In this document: in pieces, positions 15,840-23,451 of the stretch
Position numbering within the stretch: the stretch's first letter is position 1
Layout: every line of letters begins with the position of its first letter
NCBI GenBank assembly: GCA_030532575.1
Contig: JAUNKV010000001.1
Coordinates: 1 to 64,000 of the forward strand
Reading direction: 5' to 3'
Length of the DNA: 64,000 bases
From: Propionibacteriaceae bacterium
GTDB taxonomy: Bacteria; Actinomycetota; Actinomycetes; Propionibacteriales; Propionibacteriaceae
The notes under the pieces: model-generated
What the model was told of the DNA's origin: nothing
The model's database searches: none
What the model saw: only the letters and a program-made list of their open reading frames with translations
Made by a program: the position numbers and the translations under genes

Positions 15840-17045
15840 TCATCCCTGTTGTGCGGAGCGGGCCTGCCACTGCTCCCAGGTGTAGAGCCAGACCCCGATG
15901 CCCTCGCTCGGGTCCATCATGCGATCCGATCCGGTGAACTCGACGACGTCGCCGACGTTGCTGCGCCCGTACAGCCACCCGGCGTTGTCGGTGCTGAGCC
16001 CCACGCAGCCGTGGCTGACGTTCTCCTTGCCCTGACTGCCCACCGACCAGGGGGCGGCGTGGATGAACTCGCCGGTCCAGGTGACACGCATCGCGTACTT
16101 GACGTTGAGGTTGTAGGCCTCGCGGCTACCAGCGGGAATGTTGATGGTCTCCGAGTTCATCTGCCTCGCATCGTTCTTCTCCAGGATGATCTTGGTGCCG
16201 GAGCGGGTGGTGAATCCTTCCTTGCCGGTGGTCGAGGGCAGGGTGTTCACCACTTCCCCGTTCTCGACGACGGTGGTGGTGTGGTTCGCGATGTCCACCT
16301 TGATGACGCGGGCCACGTCGGAGACGGAGAAGTCAGCGTCCAAGGTCTTGCGCAGCCAGGTGGAATCGGTGGCCTGCACGCCGTCCCACGAGAAGTGGAG
16401 CTTCACCGTCGTGCCGGGCTGCCAGTACTCCTTGGGTCGCCACAGCAGTTCGGTGTCGCTCAGCCAGCCCCAGGAGCCCTCCTGGGCGGGTTCGGTGGTG
16501 ACGAAGGCGTGGGCTTCGATGGCGGCCCGGTACTGCTCTCCCACCGGCTTGGAGAACTTCACGTAGGCAGGCATCCCCACGCCCACGCCGTCGAAGAGGT
16601 AGAGCACCTGGAAGCTGGCTTCGGCTCCCGGGTTGACGGTACGGATGGTGGCTTGGCGGACCTCGCCGCCGTTCAGCGTCACGTCCAGGGTGTACTCGGT
16701 GTTGAAGGCGAGCGGCTGCTCGGGGGTCCAGCGGTTGTCGGCGTAGCTCCCGGCGACCTTCCCACCGGGGCCGGTCAGCGTGGCGTCGGTGACGGTGGCG
16801 TTCTCGACCGTGAAGGTCACCGGGTCGGCGGGGATCGCCGCGTCGACCGATGAGGTGACCTCCAGCGGCCCTGCGGTCGGGGCCGGGCTCGGTTCCGGGG
16901 TGATTGAAGCCGCCTCGGTGGCGGATTCGGTGGCCGTGGGGCTGGCAGAGGCCGAGGGCGCCGAGTCCGGCGGGGTCGAGGCGCAGGAGGAGCAGGCCAG
17001 CGCGAACAGGACAACCACCGCCGCCAGGCGGGAACGCAGACTCAT
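15840..17045 (-). CDS. L,D-transpeptidase (probable lipoprotein)
   Basis: Forms 3-3 peptidoglycan cross-links outside the membrane. It has 401 residues. A signal sequence (residues 1-18) ends in a lipobox-like FALAC with C18, though -3 Ala is not ideal. A Ser/Thr/Pro/Ala-rich spacer follows (to about 55), then two Ig-like domains (about 60-265) and a YkuD catalytic domain with the signature SHGCVGLS near 355-362 carrying the nucleophile Cys and the preceding His. This architecture matches mycobacterial LdtMt2-type enzymes. ATG 17045 was chosen because the signal peptide starts there. The open frame extending upstream crosses the tRNA gene and is not real. Confidence 0.9.
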   Translation of the reverse strand: MSLRSRLAAVVVLFALACSSCASTPPDSAPSASASPTATESATEAASITPEPSPAPTAGPLEVTSSVDAAIPADPVTFTVENATVTDATLTGPGGKVAGSYADNRWTPEQPLAFNTEYTLDVTLNGGEVRQATIRTVNPGAEASFQVLYLFDGVGVGMPAYVKFSKPVGEQYRAAIEAHAFVTTEPAQEGSWGWLSDTELLWRPKEYWQPGTTVKLHFSWDGVQATDSTWLRKTLDADFSVSDVARVIKVDIANHTTTVVENGEVVNTLPSTTGKEGFTTRSGTKIILEKNDARQMNSETINIPAGSREAYNLNVKYAMRVTWTGEFIHAAPWSVGSQGKENVSHGCVGLSTDNAGWLYGRSNVGDVVEFTGSDRMMDPSEGIGVWLYTWEQWQARSAQQG

Positions 17046-17088
17046 GGGAGCAAGCCTACGGCCCCGACGGCGCTGCTGGGAACTCCGA

Positions 17089-17119
17089 TTGGCGCGAGAC
17101 GGCCAAGTGACGCTAAGCT
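17089..17119 (+). promoter_or_regulatory. Possible promoter of tRNA-Pro
   Basis: TTGGCG (17089-17094) and TAAGCT (17114-17119) are separated by 19 bases, with transcription then starting about 20 bases before the mature tRNA. The spacing is longer than ideal, so this is a tentative call. Confidence 0.3.
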
Positions 17120-17146
17120 GAAGCGGTTGCCAGCGGAAGTTGGCAT

Positions 17147-17220
<74 letters not shown>

Positions 17221-17227
17221 CCGAGAA

Positions 17228-17256
17228 GGTCCCGGGAACTGAAGGTTTCCGGGACC
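17228..17256 (+). terminator. Strong hairpin terminator after tRNA-Pro
   Basis: A 12-bp stem (17228-17239 with 17245-17256, one G-T wobble) closes a 5-base loop TGAAG. The downstream tract is only moderately T-rich (TTCAGTTT), as is common in high-GC actinobacteria. It begins 8 bases after the tRNA, so it most likely ends its transcript. Confidence 0.8.
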
Positions 17257-17331
17257 GCTTCAGTTTGCGGCCTGCGTTCTGACTCTCGCAAATCCCCTCA
17301 CGGACCACGTTCACACAGATGAATCGCCATC

Positions 17332-17625
17332 ATGACGGATTGTCGAGTACGGGTGTTGGATGGTGAGCTCACCCACCGGGTGGTGGTGCTGCTGGAGCTG
17401 TTGCAGCTCTTCGAGGAAGGGCGCCACTACTCGGAGAAGGAGGTGGGCGAGTTGCTGCGCACCGCCCACGAGGACGTGGCCTGGCTGCGTCCTGAGCTGG
17501 TGAACTACCGCTACCTCCAGCGCGAGGCCGGTGTCTACTGGGTCAACCCCGAACCGCTGATCCGGGACGCCACCGAGCGCCAGGAGGTGCCACTCGAGGA
17601 GGCCATGCGACGGCGCCCGTCATGA
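17332..17625 (+). CDS. DUF2087 domain protein
   Basis: A 97-residue protein. The central part matches the DUF2087 pattern (YSEKEVGELLRTAHEDVAWLR near residues 33-53, then ELVNYRYLQREAGVYW), a winged-helix-like domain otherwise found alone or at the end of regulators; no biochemical function is established. ATG 17332 has no clear ribosome-binding site, and a GTG 15 bases downstream is an alternative start. It lies just after the tRNA terminator and converges on the M15-like gene with a 6-base overlap. Confidence 0.65.
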   Translation: MTDCRVRVLDGELTHRVVVLLELLQLFEEGRHYSEKEVGELLRTAHEDVAWLRPELVNYRYLQREAGVYWVNPEPLIRDATERQEVPLEEAMRRRPS

Positions 17626-18441
17626 GGCGACCGTGGCGCGGAGATAGGCCTGCCACCCCTCCCGCTCCCCCAGCGGCTGGGTGATGCCCTGCGAGCGCTG
17701 GACCGCCCGCAGGGCATCCTGGGTCTGCTGATCCCACTCCCCCGTCATCGCCACGGACTGCCCGTGGACGTGTTGCAGCGAGGCCTGCACGAACTGCACC
17801 TGCACCCTCGAGCGCGGGCTGAAGCTCGTCGCCTCGTTGCCGTTGACCGAATTGTCGATGTGGATGTGGTTGAGGTGGGCGTCGTCGTACAGATGGGTGA
17901 GGGTGTAGGCGAACCGGGAGTGCAGGGACGCGGCCAGCCGCCAGTAGGCCCTGAGCTGATCCGGCGAGCCGGGGGCCCAGAGGTCGAGTCGACACGAGAC
18001 CTCGCCGCCCTCCTGCACGATTCGCCCGATGTCGAAGGCCCGCCCCAACTGGTGGTAGGAGTGGCACTTGTCCGTGAAGGCCCCGTAGCTCCACATCTCC
18101 TTGATCGGGCCGAGTCCACTGACCTTCGCCCACTCCCGGGCCCAGTCGTCGAGCTGCCGGAGAAAGGAGGGCTCGGCCTGCATCGAGGTCATCACGGCAT
18201 CGCTCTCATAGCCGAGCGCGCCCCCGCCCACCTCGTCGAAACGGGTCAGCTCACCCGGAACGCGGCACCCGTCCCCGTCAGGCTCCTGGTGCTCGGAGGT
18301 GTCGATGTCCTCGCCCGCCGAATGGTCGCTCATGCAACCACGGCCCACCACCGCGAACACCGCCACCCCGGCCAGCGCGCCAGCTCCGACGAGCAGCCGA
18401 CGACGAGTGCGAACGGCATCCCTGCCCTTCTGCTTCTTCAC
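17620..18441 (-). CDS. Secreted M15/extensin-like peptidase, probable cell-wall hydrolase
   Basis: A 273-residue protein beginning with a twin-arginine-like signal (TRRRLLVGAGALAG at residues 12-25; Cys at 36 follows the hydrophobic core). The body carries the zinc-peptidase-like pattern SYHQLGRAFDIG and a late LNHIHIDN, giving H...D and H-x-H positions as in M15 D-Ala-D-Ala carboxypeptidases and extensin-like proteins. I infer peptidoglycan peptide cleavage outside the membrane. GTG 18441 was chosen because a promoter ends 8 bases before it; no ribosome-binding site is visible, suggesting a leaderless message. The substrate is not determined. Confidence 0.65.
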   Translation of the reverse strand: MKKQKGRDAVRTRRRLLVGAGALAGVAVFAVVGRGCMSDHSAGEDIDTSEHQEPDGDGCRVPGELTRFDEVGGGALGYESDAVMTSMQAEPSFLRQLDDWAREWAKVSGLGPIKEMWSYGAFTDKCHSYHQLGRAFDIGRIVQEGGEVSCRLDLWAPGSPDQLRAYWRLAASLHSRFAYTLTHLYDDAHLNHIHIDNSVNGNEATSFSPRSRVQVQFVQASLQHVHGQSVAMTGEWDQQTQDALRAVQRSQGITQPLGEREGWQAYLRATVAS

Positions 18442-18449
18442 GAAATTCG

Positions 18450-18478
18450 ATGTTATGGGTCGGCCAAAGGTGTGACAA
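18450..18478 (-). promoter_or_regulatory. Promoter of the M15-like peptidase gene
   Basis: Minus-strand TTGTCA (18478-18473) and TAACAT (18455-18450) with a 17-base spacer. Transcription would start about 2 bases before GTG 18441, so the message would be essentially leaderless. It lies in the 46-base divergent gap with the sulfurtransferase gene. Confidence 0.5.
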
Positions 18479-18487
18479 GGTTGACAC

Positions 18488-19321
18488 ATGACATCTCCCC
18501 TCATCAGCGCCGCCGAGACCCACGACCTGCTCGAAGCCGGGAGGGCAGTCGTCCTGGACATCCGCTACGCAGGCCCCGGTTCCACCGGTGGCCGCGAGCA
18601 GTACCTGGCCGGACACATCCCCTCGGCCGTCTTCGTGGACATGGACTCCGCCCTGGCAGCCCCCGCCACCGGCCCCGGTGGGCGTCATCCCCTACCGGAA
18701 CCCGCGATCTTCGAGGCCGCCATGCGCGCAGCCGGGGTCAGTGGTGGGCACACCGTGGTGCTCTACGACGACTGGAAGTCCATCGCCGCGGCCCGGGCCT
18801 GGTGGCTGCTCCGCTTCCACGGCCACCGGGACGTTCGCGTGCTCGACGGTGGCTGGCAGGCCTGGCGGGAAGCCGGACTGCCCACGGAGCAGGGCGAAGT
18901 CACAGCTGTTCCGGGGGATTTCAGCTGCAGCGCTGGCGATCTCCGGGCCGTGACAGCCGACGGTGCCGCGCAGATCGCCGCTGAAGGGGTCCTGCTCGAT
19001 GCCCGCCCCGCGAACCGGTTCCGGGGCGAGGACGAGACCGTCGATCCGGTGGCCGGACACATCCCTGGCGCTCGCTCCCTGCCCGCCGTTGATCTGGTGG
19101 ATGCGCAGGGCCGGTTCCTGCCTGCCGGGGATCTGCTGCAGCGGTTCCAGCAGGTCGAGGCGACGGAAGGAACCGTCGGGGTCTACTGCGGCTCCGGCAT
19201 CCAGGCGGCCCATGCAGCCCTGGCCGCCACCGTCGCAGGGCTGCCCACCCCGGTGCTGTACCCGGGCTCCTGGAGCGACTGGATCACCGACCCCAGCCGA
19301 GCGGTCGAGCTGGGGGAATGA
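18488..19321 (+). CDS. sseA: Thiosulfate/3-mercaptopyruvate sulfurtransferase
   Basis: Two-domain rhodanese that transfers sulfane sulfur from 3-mercaptopyruvate or thiosulfate. It has 277 residues: an inactive N-terminal rhodanese domain (about 5-130) and a catalytic C-terminal domain (about 155-272) with the active Cys at 234 in YCGSGI. The loop CGSG is closer to mercaptopyruvate sulfurtransferases than to classical rhodaneses (CRKG), so 3-mercaptopyruvate is the likelier donor. An AAGG motif lies 8 bases before the ATG. It ends 3 bases before the convergent der stop. Confidence 0.9.
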   Translation: MTSPLISAAETHDLLEAGRAVVLDIRYAGPGSTGGREQYLAGHIPSAVFVDMDSALAAPATGPGGRHPLPEPAIFEAAMRAAGVSGGHTVVLYDDWKSIAAARAWWLLRFHGHRDVRVLDGGWQAWREAGLPTEQGEVTAVPGDFSCSAGDLRAVTADGAAQIAAEGVLLDARPANRFRGEDETVDPVAGHIPGARSLPAVDLVDAQGRFLPAGDLLQRFQQVEATEGTVGVYCGSGIQAAHAALAATVAGLPTPVLYPGSWSDWITDPSRAVELGE

Positions 19322-19324
19322 ACC

Positions 19325-20662
19325 TCAGCTGCGGTTCTTGTGCTTCTCCCGGGCGCGAACCTCGATGTGGATCGGGGAGCCGACGAAACCGAACTCCTCG
19401 CGCAGTCGTCGTTCGATGAAGCGCACATAGGTGGGGTCCAGCTGGCCGCTGGTGAACAGGGCGAAGGTGGGCGGGCAGCTGTGGGCCTGGGTGCCGAACA
19501 GGATGCGCGGCTGCTTGCCGCCTCGCACCGGGTGCGGGTGGGCGGCGGCCAGGCGGCCGAGGAAGGCGTTCAGCTTGCCCGTCGAGATGCGGGTCTCCCA
19601 GCCAGCGGCAGCTGCCTCGATGGCCCGGCTGAGCTTGTCCACGTTGCGCCCCGTCAGCGCCGAGATGTTGACGCTCGGCGCCCAGGTGAAGGCCACGAGG
19701 TCCCGTTCGATCTCGCGGTCCAGGTAGCGGCGTCGTTCCTCATCGGTCAGATCCCACTTGTTGAAGGCGATCACCAGGGCGCGACCGGTGTCCTCGACAT
19801 TGCTCAAGATCCTGAGATCCTGATCCGTCACCGGCTGGGAGGCGTCGATCACCACGACGCAGACCTCGGCTCGTTCGATGGCGGTCTGGGTGCGCAAGCT
19901 GGCGTAGAACTCGTGCCCTGAGGCCTCCTTGACCCGCTTGCGGATGCCTGCGGTGTCGATGAGCCGGTACACCTGCCCGCCGACCTCCACGATCTCGTCC
20001 ACCGGATCGACGGTGGTGCCGGAGATGTCGGAGACCACCACGCGCTGCTGGTTGGCAAGTTTGTTGAGCAGGGAGGACTTGCCCACGTTCGGTTTGCCGA
20101 CGATGGCGACCCGGCGTGGTCCACCGATCTCCTCGAAGCGTTCCTCAGGTGCCTCGGGCAGCACCTCGAGGATGGCGTCCAGCAGGTCGCCCGAGCCGCG
20201 ACCGTGCATGGCCGAGACCGGATGGGGCTCCCCCAGCCCGAGGTTCCACATCGTCGCCGCCATCGCCTCGTGACGCTGGTCGTCAACCTTGTTCGCAGCC
20301 AGGATCACCGGCTTCCTCGAGCGACGCAGCACCTTCACCACGGCCTCGTCCTCATCGAGGGTGCCGACGGTGGCATCGACGACGAACAACACCGCATCGG
20401 CCATCGTGATGGCCAGCTCCGCCTGCTCGGCGATCTGCTGGGCCATGCCCTTGGCGTCGGAGACCCAGCCGCCGGTGTCCACCAGGACGAACTCCCGGCC
20501 GTTCCAGTTGGCGTCGTAGGAGACGCGGTCCCGGGTGACGCCGGGCACGTCCTGCACCACGGCCTCGCGCCGTCCCAGGATGCGGTTGACCAGCGTGGAC
20601 TTGCCGACGTTCGGCCGCCCCACCACCGCCACCACCGGCTTGATCGTGGTCTCCTCGCTCAT
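19325..20662 (-). CDS. der: GTPase Der (EngA), ribosome assembly
   Basis: Double-Era GTPase needed for 50S maturation. It has 445 residues: first G domain with GRPNVGKST near residue 14 and DTGG near 65, second with GKPNVGKSS near 190 and DTAG near 237, and a C-terminal KH-like domain. ATG 20662 was preferred to GTG 20665 because the ribosome-binding site AGGAGG is 5 bases from the ATG but only 2 from the GTG. In actinobacteria der usually follows cmk directly; here the two are separated by a plus-strand accessory block. Confidence 0.96.
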   Translation of the reverse strand: MSEETTIKPVVAVVGRPNVGKSTLVNRILGRREAVVQDVPGVTRDRVSYDANWNGREFVLVDTGGWVSDAKGMAQQIAEQAELAITMADAVLFVVDATVGTLDEDEAVVKVLRRSRKPVILAANKVDDQRHEAMAATMWNLGLGEPHPVSAMHGRGSGDLLDAILEVLPEAPEERFEEIGGPRRVAIVGKPNVGKSSLLNKLANQQRVVVSDISGTTVDPVDEIVEVGGQVYRLIDTAGIRKRVKEASGHEFYASLRTQTAIERAEVCVVVIDASQPVTDQDLRILSNVEDTGRALVIAFNKWDLTDEERRRYLDREIERDLVAFTWAPSVNISALTGRNVDKLSRAIEAAAAGWETRISTGKLNAFLGRLAAAHPHPVRGGKQPRILFGTQAHSCPPTFALFTSGQLDPTYVRFIERRLREEFGFVGSPIHIEVRAREKHKNRS

Positions 20663-20725
20663 CACGCCCTCCTAGCAATCAGCGCGCCATCCTACCGGAG
20701 TGTGGCGGACAAAAGAGAGAACCTA

Positions 20726-20759
20726 TTGACAAACGATAGGAAAGTATCGATACTCGATA
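20726..20759 (+). promoter_or_regulatory. Leaderless promoter with CGATA-repeat operator
   Basis: TTGACA (20726-20731) and GATACT (20749-20754) with a 17-base spacer; the ATG at 20761 is 6 bases after the -10, so transcription should start at or next to the start codon. Three CGATA copies (20734, 20748, 20755) and an inverted TATCG (20745-20749) create the perfect palindrome GTATCGATAC (20744-20753) over the -10 box. The likely binder is the XRE protein encoded second in this operon; that is inferred from position. Confidence 0.65.
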
Positions 20760-20760
20760 C

Positions 20761-21237
20761 ATGAATCGCGCTGTCATCATCGCCCTACGGGTCTTCCTGG
20801 TGCTGGCCGTGCTGGTGGTCATCGCCTGTCAGGGCTTTGTCGTCCCCATCGTCGCCGCCGAGGTGGTGACCCAGTTCCCCGAGGTCGCCCACCTGCAGTG
20901 GCCCTACATCCTGCTCGCCGATCTGGTCCTGGTCTGTTTCCTGCCCGCGGTGCTGGCGGTCTGGAAGCTGCTCAACCTGGTCGCCCGGCAGGAGACGTTC
21001 ACTCCCACATCCCTCGGCTGGGTGGACCTCATCATCGGATGTGCTGCCACGGCGACGGTGCTGGCCCTTTCCGGCGCTGCCCATCTGAGCTGGCTCAGCA
21101 TCGGCGGGCCGCCCGTTGCCCTGGTACTGCTGGGAGCGCTGCTGCTCGGCCCGGGATTCATGCTGCTCATGCTGGTGCTGCGCCACCTGCTGGTGGCCGC
21201 GACCCGGCTGCGCACCGAGCTGTCGGAGGTGATCTGA
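20761..21237 (+). CDS. DUF2975 membrane protein
   Basis: A 158-residue protein with four predicted membrane helices (about residues 8-30, 50-75, 90-112, 118-145), matching the DUF2975 layout. The family has no assigned function but is repeatedly encoded just upstream of a YozG-type XRE regulator, as here (stop and start share one base, TGATG). I infer a membrane partner or target of that regulator. Translation probably begins on a leaderless message. Opposite in direction to der, it opens the accessory block between der and cmk. Confidence 0.75.
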   Translation: MNRAVIIALRVFLVLAVLVVIACQGFVVPIVAAEVVTQFPEVAHLQWPYILLADLVLVCFLPAVLAVWKLLNLVARQETFTPTSLGWVDLIIGCAATATVLALSGAAHLSWLSIGGPPVALVLLGALLLGPGFMLLMLVLRHLLVAATRLRTELSEVI

Positions 21238-21449
21238 TGGGGATCGTCGTCGATCTCGATCTGCTGTTGGCCAAACGCAAACTCAGTGTCCAGGAGTTCG
21301 CCGAGGCCATCGGAATCACCCCGGCCAACGTGGCGGTGCTGAAGAACGGGCGGGCCAAGGCCATCCGGTTCTCCACCCTGGAGGCCATCTGTCGGGTGCT
21401 CGACTGCCAGCCCGGGGACCTGCTGCGCTACGAATCGCCGGAGACCTGA
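21237..21449 (+). CDS. Small XRE-family (YozG-type) transcription regulator
   Basis: A 70-residue helix-turn-helix protein of the Cro/CI superfamily. The recognition region reads VQEFAEAIGITPANVAVLKN (residues about 18-37), followed by IRFSTLEAICRVLDCQPGDLL, the classic end of YozG-like regulators. It has no ligand domain. It is translationally coupled to the DUF2975 gene and probably binds the CGATA repeats upstream of it as an autoregulator. Whether it also affects the ABC-F gene downstream is unknown. Confidence 0.85.
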   Translation: MGIVVDLDLLLAKRKLSVQEFAEAIGITPANVAVLKNGRAKAIRFSTLEAICRVLDCQPGDLLRYESPET

Positions 21450-21475
21450 TAGCCTGATCGAGCACGAATCCCCGC

Positions 21476-21514
21476 ATGGAAGGCTGGCCGTTGAAGCTCT
21501 TGGTGCTGCGTTGA
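21476..21514 (+). CDS. Putative 12-residue leader peptide upstream of the ABC-F gene
   Basis: A short open frame, MEGWPLKLLVLR then TGA, lies 67 bases before the ABC-F start. No convincing ribosome-binding site precedes it (only a GAGC), which weakens the call. Its position ahead of mutually exclusive hairpins, one of which hides the ABC-F ribosome-binding site, is that of the leader peptides which stall ribosomes in antibiotic-inducible resistance genes. Function is inferred. Confidence 0.45.
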   Translation: MEGWPLKLLVLR

Positions 21515-21531
21515 CCCCGCGCCACCTCGTC

Positions 21532-21579
21532 GAGTCAAGGACTCCGGATGGCGCATCCACCACCCCGCCCCAGGAGTCC
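21532..21579 (+). promoter_or_regulatory. Alternative hairpins sequestering the ABC-F ribosome-binding site
   Basis: Segment 2 (GGACTCC, 21539-21545) is perfectly complementary to segment 3 (GGAGTCC, 21573-21579), which contains most of the AGGAG ribosome-binding site for GTG 21582. A small hairpin (GGATG-GCG-CATCC, 21546-21558) nests inside. Alternatively segment 1 (GAGTC, 21532-21536) can pair with GACTC (21540-21544), freeing the site. This is the layout of a translational attenuator. Complementarity is seen; switching is inferred. Confidence 0.5.
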
Positions 21580-21581
21580 CC

Positions 21582-23231
21582 GTGCTTTCATCCTTCGTGC
21601 TTTCCCAGGTCACCTTTGCATTTGACGCCAAGCCGCTGCTTGACGATGTCACCATCACCATTCCCGCCACCCGGGTCGGTGTCGTGGGACGCAACGGGGC
21701 AGGAAAATCCACCCTGTTGCGCCTGCTGGCCGCCGACCTCAGTCCCACAACGGGCAGCATCAAGGCCCCGGACAGCCTTGCCCGCCTGCCCCAGGACCTG
21801 GTGCAACGCTGTGACCTCACCGTCGCCGCGCTGCTCGGTATCGAGGAGGTCCTGGCCGCGCTGGAACGGATCGAGGCCGGAAGCATCAACCCAGCCGACT
21901 ACGAGACCGTCGGTGAGAGATGGGATGTCGCCTCCCGCGCCATCAGCCTGCTGTCCGCCCGAGTTCCCAGCCTGAGCAGTGAGGACACACTGAACCGGCC
22001 ACTCGGCACGCTCTCCGGCGGGGAGATCATGCTGACAGCGCTTGCCGGGCTGGAGTTCTCCAATGCACGTACCCTGCTGCTCGATGAGCCGACCAACAAT
22101 CTCGACCGGGCAACCCGGACCGCACTGTACTCGTGGGTCGAGCAGTGGACGGGCGGACTGGTGGTGGTCAGTCACGACATCGCACTGCTGCGTCGCATGG
22201 ACCACATCCTGGAGGTCAACGAAGGTGCGTTGACCCTGTGGGGTGGCAACTACGACCACTGGCAGGAACAGTCCCAGGTGTTGGAGGCAGCTACTGAGCA
22301 GCGACTCCGTGACGCCGAGCGCAGGCTCCGCGCCGAGCAGCGGGAACGGAAGCACGTCCAGACCGCCACTGCCCGACAGGCCCGACGCGATGGGCAACGA
22401 TTCGCGACAGTGAAGCAGGGGCCACGACTGTCCGATCCCGAATGGAAATCCAGAGCTGAAGGACGTCGCGCCCAGGCCAATCGCCTCGCCACCCAGAAGG
22501 TTCAGGCCGCTCGGGAAGAGGTGTCACGAGCAGCGGAGGCCGTCACAACCCGCGACTCCATCAAGGTGGACCTTCCCGAGCTCCGCCGTGCCAGAGGAAG
22601 GCAACTCGCCGAGCTGGGAACACCACCTCGAGCCTTCACGGTGCGAGGCGGGGACCGCATCGCCCTGATCGGGGACAACGGGGTCGGCAAGACCACGTTG
22701 CTGCGACAGGCCCGGCTGTTCACGACACGGGTCGGGTGGATCGATCAGCACGTGGAGCTTCCCACAGGCTGTTCGGTCCTCGAATGCCTGCGCCGGAGCA
22801 ACCCTGAGGCGACCAGGCGCGAGATGCGCGCGTTGCTGGCCCGGTTCCTGCTCCGCGGTGAGATCGTGGAGCGGCCGGTGGAGACCCTGTCAGGCGGAGA
22901 GCGTTTCCGGGCGGCCCTGGCGAGAGTGCTGCTCGCCACTCCCCCGCCTGAGCTCCTGCTGCTGGATGAGCCCACCAACAATCTCGATCTGGAGACGGTG
23001 GCAGCCTTCGTCGAAGCCTTGGCCCAGTACCGCGGAGCGCTGGTGCTGATCACCCACGATGACGCAGTTCTGGAGCGCCTCGAGCTGGACGCCGTCCTCA
23101 CCGTCACCGGGCCAGGCGAGCTGACCCTTCTCAGATCTGATTGGCCAGGACGTGGAAGGCCGGTTCCTCGTACGGGTGTGACTTCCGCAGCGCCTCGACC
23201 ACCGGTTCACGCAGGCTCCGGGGAAAGGTGA
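21582..23231 (+). CDS. ABC-F family ATPase, possible ribosome-protection protein
   Basis: A soluble protein of 549 residues with two ATP-binding cassettes and no membrane domain. First cassette: GRNGAGKST near residue 37, LSGGE near 144, LLLDEPTNNLD near 165. Linker (about 215-325) is highly charged and helical, as in ABC-F proteins that reach into the ribosomal E site. Second cassette: GDNGVGKTT near 362, LSGGE near 434, LLLDEPTNNLD near 463. The GTG start is 5 bases after AGGAG. Antibiotic resistance is suggested by the attenuator-like leader, not by a clear orthologue. The last 30 or so residues are encoded opposite the end of the YqfO-like gene, and probably represent read-through past the family's normal end. 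Confidence 0.85.
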   Translation: MLSSFVLSQVTFAFDAKPLLDDVTITIPATRVGVVGRNGAGKSTLLRLLAADLSPTTGSIKAPDSLARLPQDLVQRCDLTVAALLGIEEVLAALERIEAGSINPADYETVGERWDVASRAISLLSARVPSLSSEDTLNRPLGTLSGGEIMLTALAGLEFSNARTLLLDEPTNNLDRATRTALYSWVEQWTGGLVVVSHDIALLRRMDHILEVNEGALTLWGGNYDHWQEQSQVLEAATEQRLRDAERRLRAEQRERKHVQTATARQARRDGQRFATVKQGPRLSDPEWKSRAEGRRAQANRLATQKVQAAREEVSRAAEAVTTRDSIKVDLPELRRARGRQLAELGTPPRAFTVRGGDRIALIGDNGVGKTTLLRQARLFTTRVGWIDQHVELPTGCSVLECLRRSNPEATRREMRALLARFLLRGEIVERPVETLSGGERFRAALARVLLATPPPELLLLDEPTNNLDLETVAAFVEALAQYRGALVLITHDDAVLERLELDAVLTVTGPGELTLLRSDWPGRGRPVPRTGVTSAAPRPPVHAGSGER

Positions 23232-23451
23232 CCTCCACCCGGTTCTCCGCCACCTTCTCCAGGTCGCCGACCTCCCCGATGGTCGGGTTCGCCCCGGCGA
23301 GAGGGCGGAACTGGCCCATCCCGGAGGTCACGAAGGCGCACGAGTCGTAGTTGCCGATGGCCCCGGCACCTGCAGCGAACAGGGCCGCCAGCACGGTGTC
23401 GGTCTCCGCGATGGGTATGTAGCACACCAGGACGTCGAGCGGTTCACCCAT
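23131..23451 (-). CDS. Stand-alone YqfO/NIF3-insert (CutA-like) domain protein
   Basis: A 106-residue protein. It matches the extra domain found inside some NIF3 proteins (YqfO): GAGAIGNYDSCAFVTSG near residues 28-44, FRPLAGANPTIGE near 48-60 and HPYEEPAFHV near 92-101. The fold is related to CutA/PII trimers; no catalytic role is known. ATG 23451 overlaps the cmk stop by 8 bases, so it is coupled to cmk. Its last 101 bases overlap the ABC-F reading frame on the other strand. It is not a truncated NIF3, since the matching domain is complete at both ends. Confidence 0.75.
   Translation of the reverse strand: MGEPLDVLVCYIPIAETDTVLAALFAAGAGAIGNYDSCAFVTSGMGQFRPLAGANPTIGEVGDLEKVAENRVEVTFPRSLREPVVEALRKSHPYEEPAFHVLANQI

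Noticed and set aside
14103-16853. A 916-codon open frame on the plus strand opposite mnhA and the ldt gene
   Set aside because: Composition is Gly/Asp/His/Arg-rich with no domain pattern, and it lies opposite two well-supported membrane and envelope genes. Such long antisense frames are common in high-GC DNA.
20744-20753. GTATCGATAC palindrome as an SOS (LexA) box
   Set aside because: Actinobacterial LexA sites have the form GAAC-N4-GTTC; this one is better explained by the adjacent XRE regulator and its CGATA repeats.
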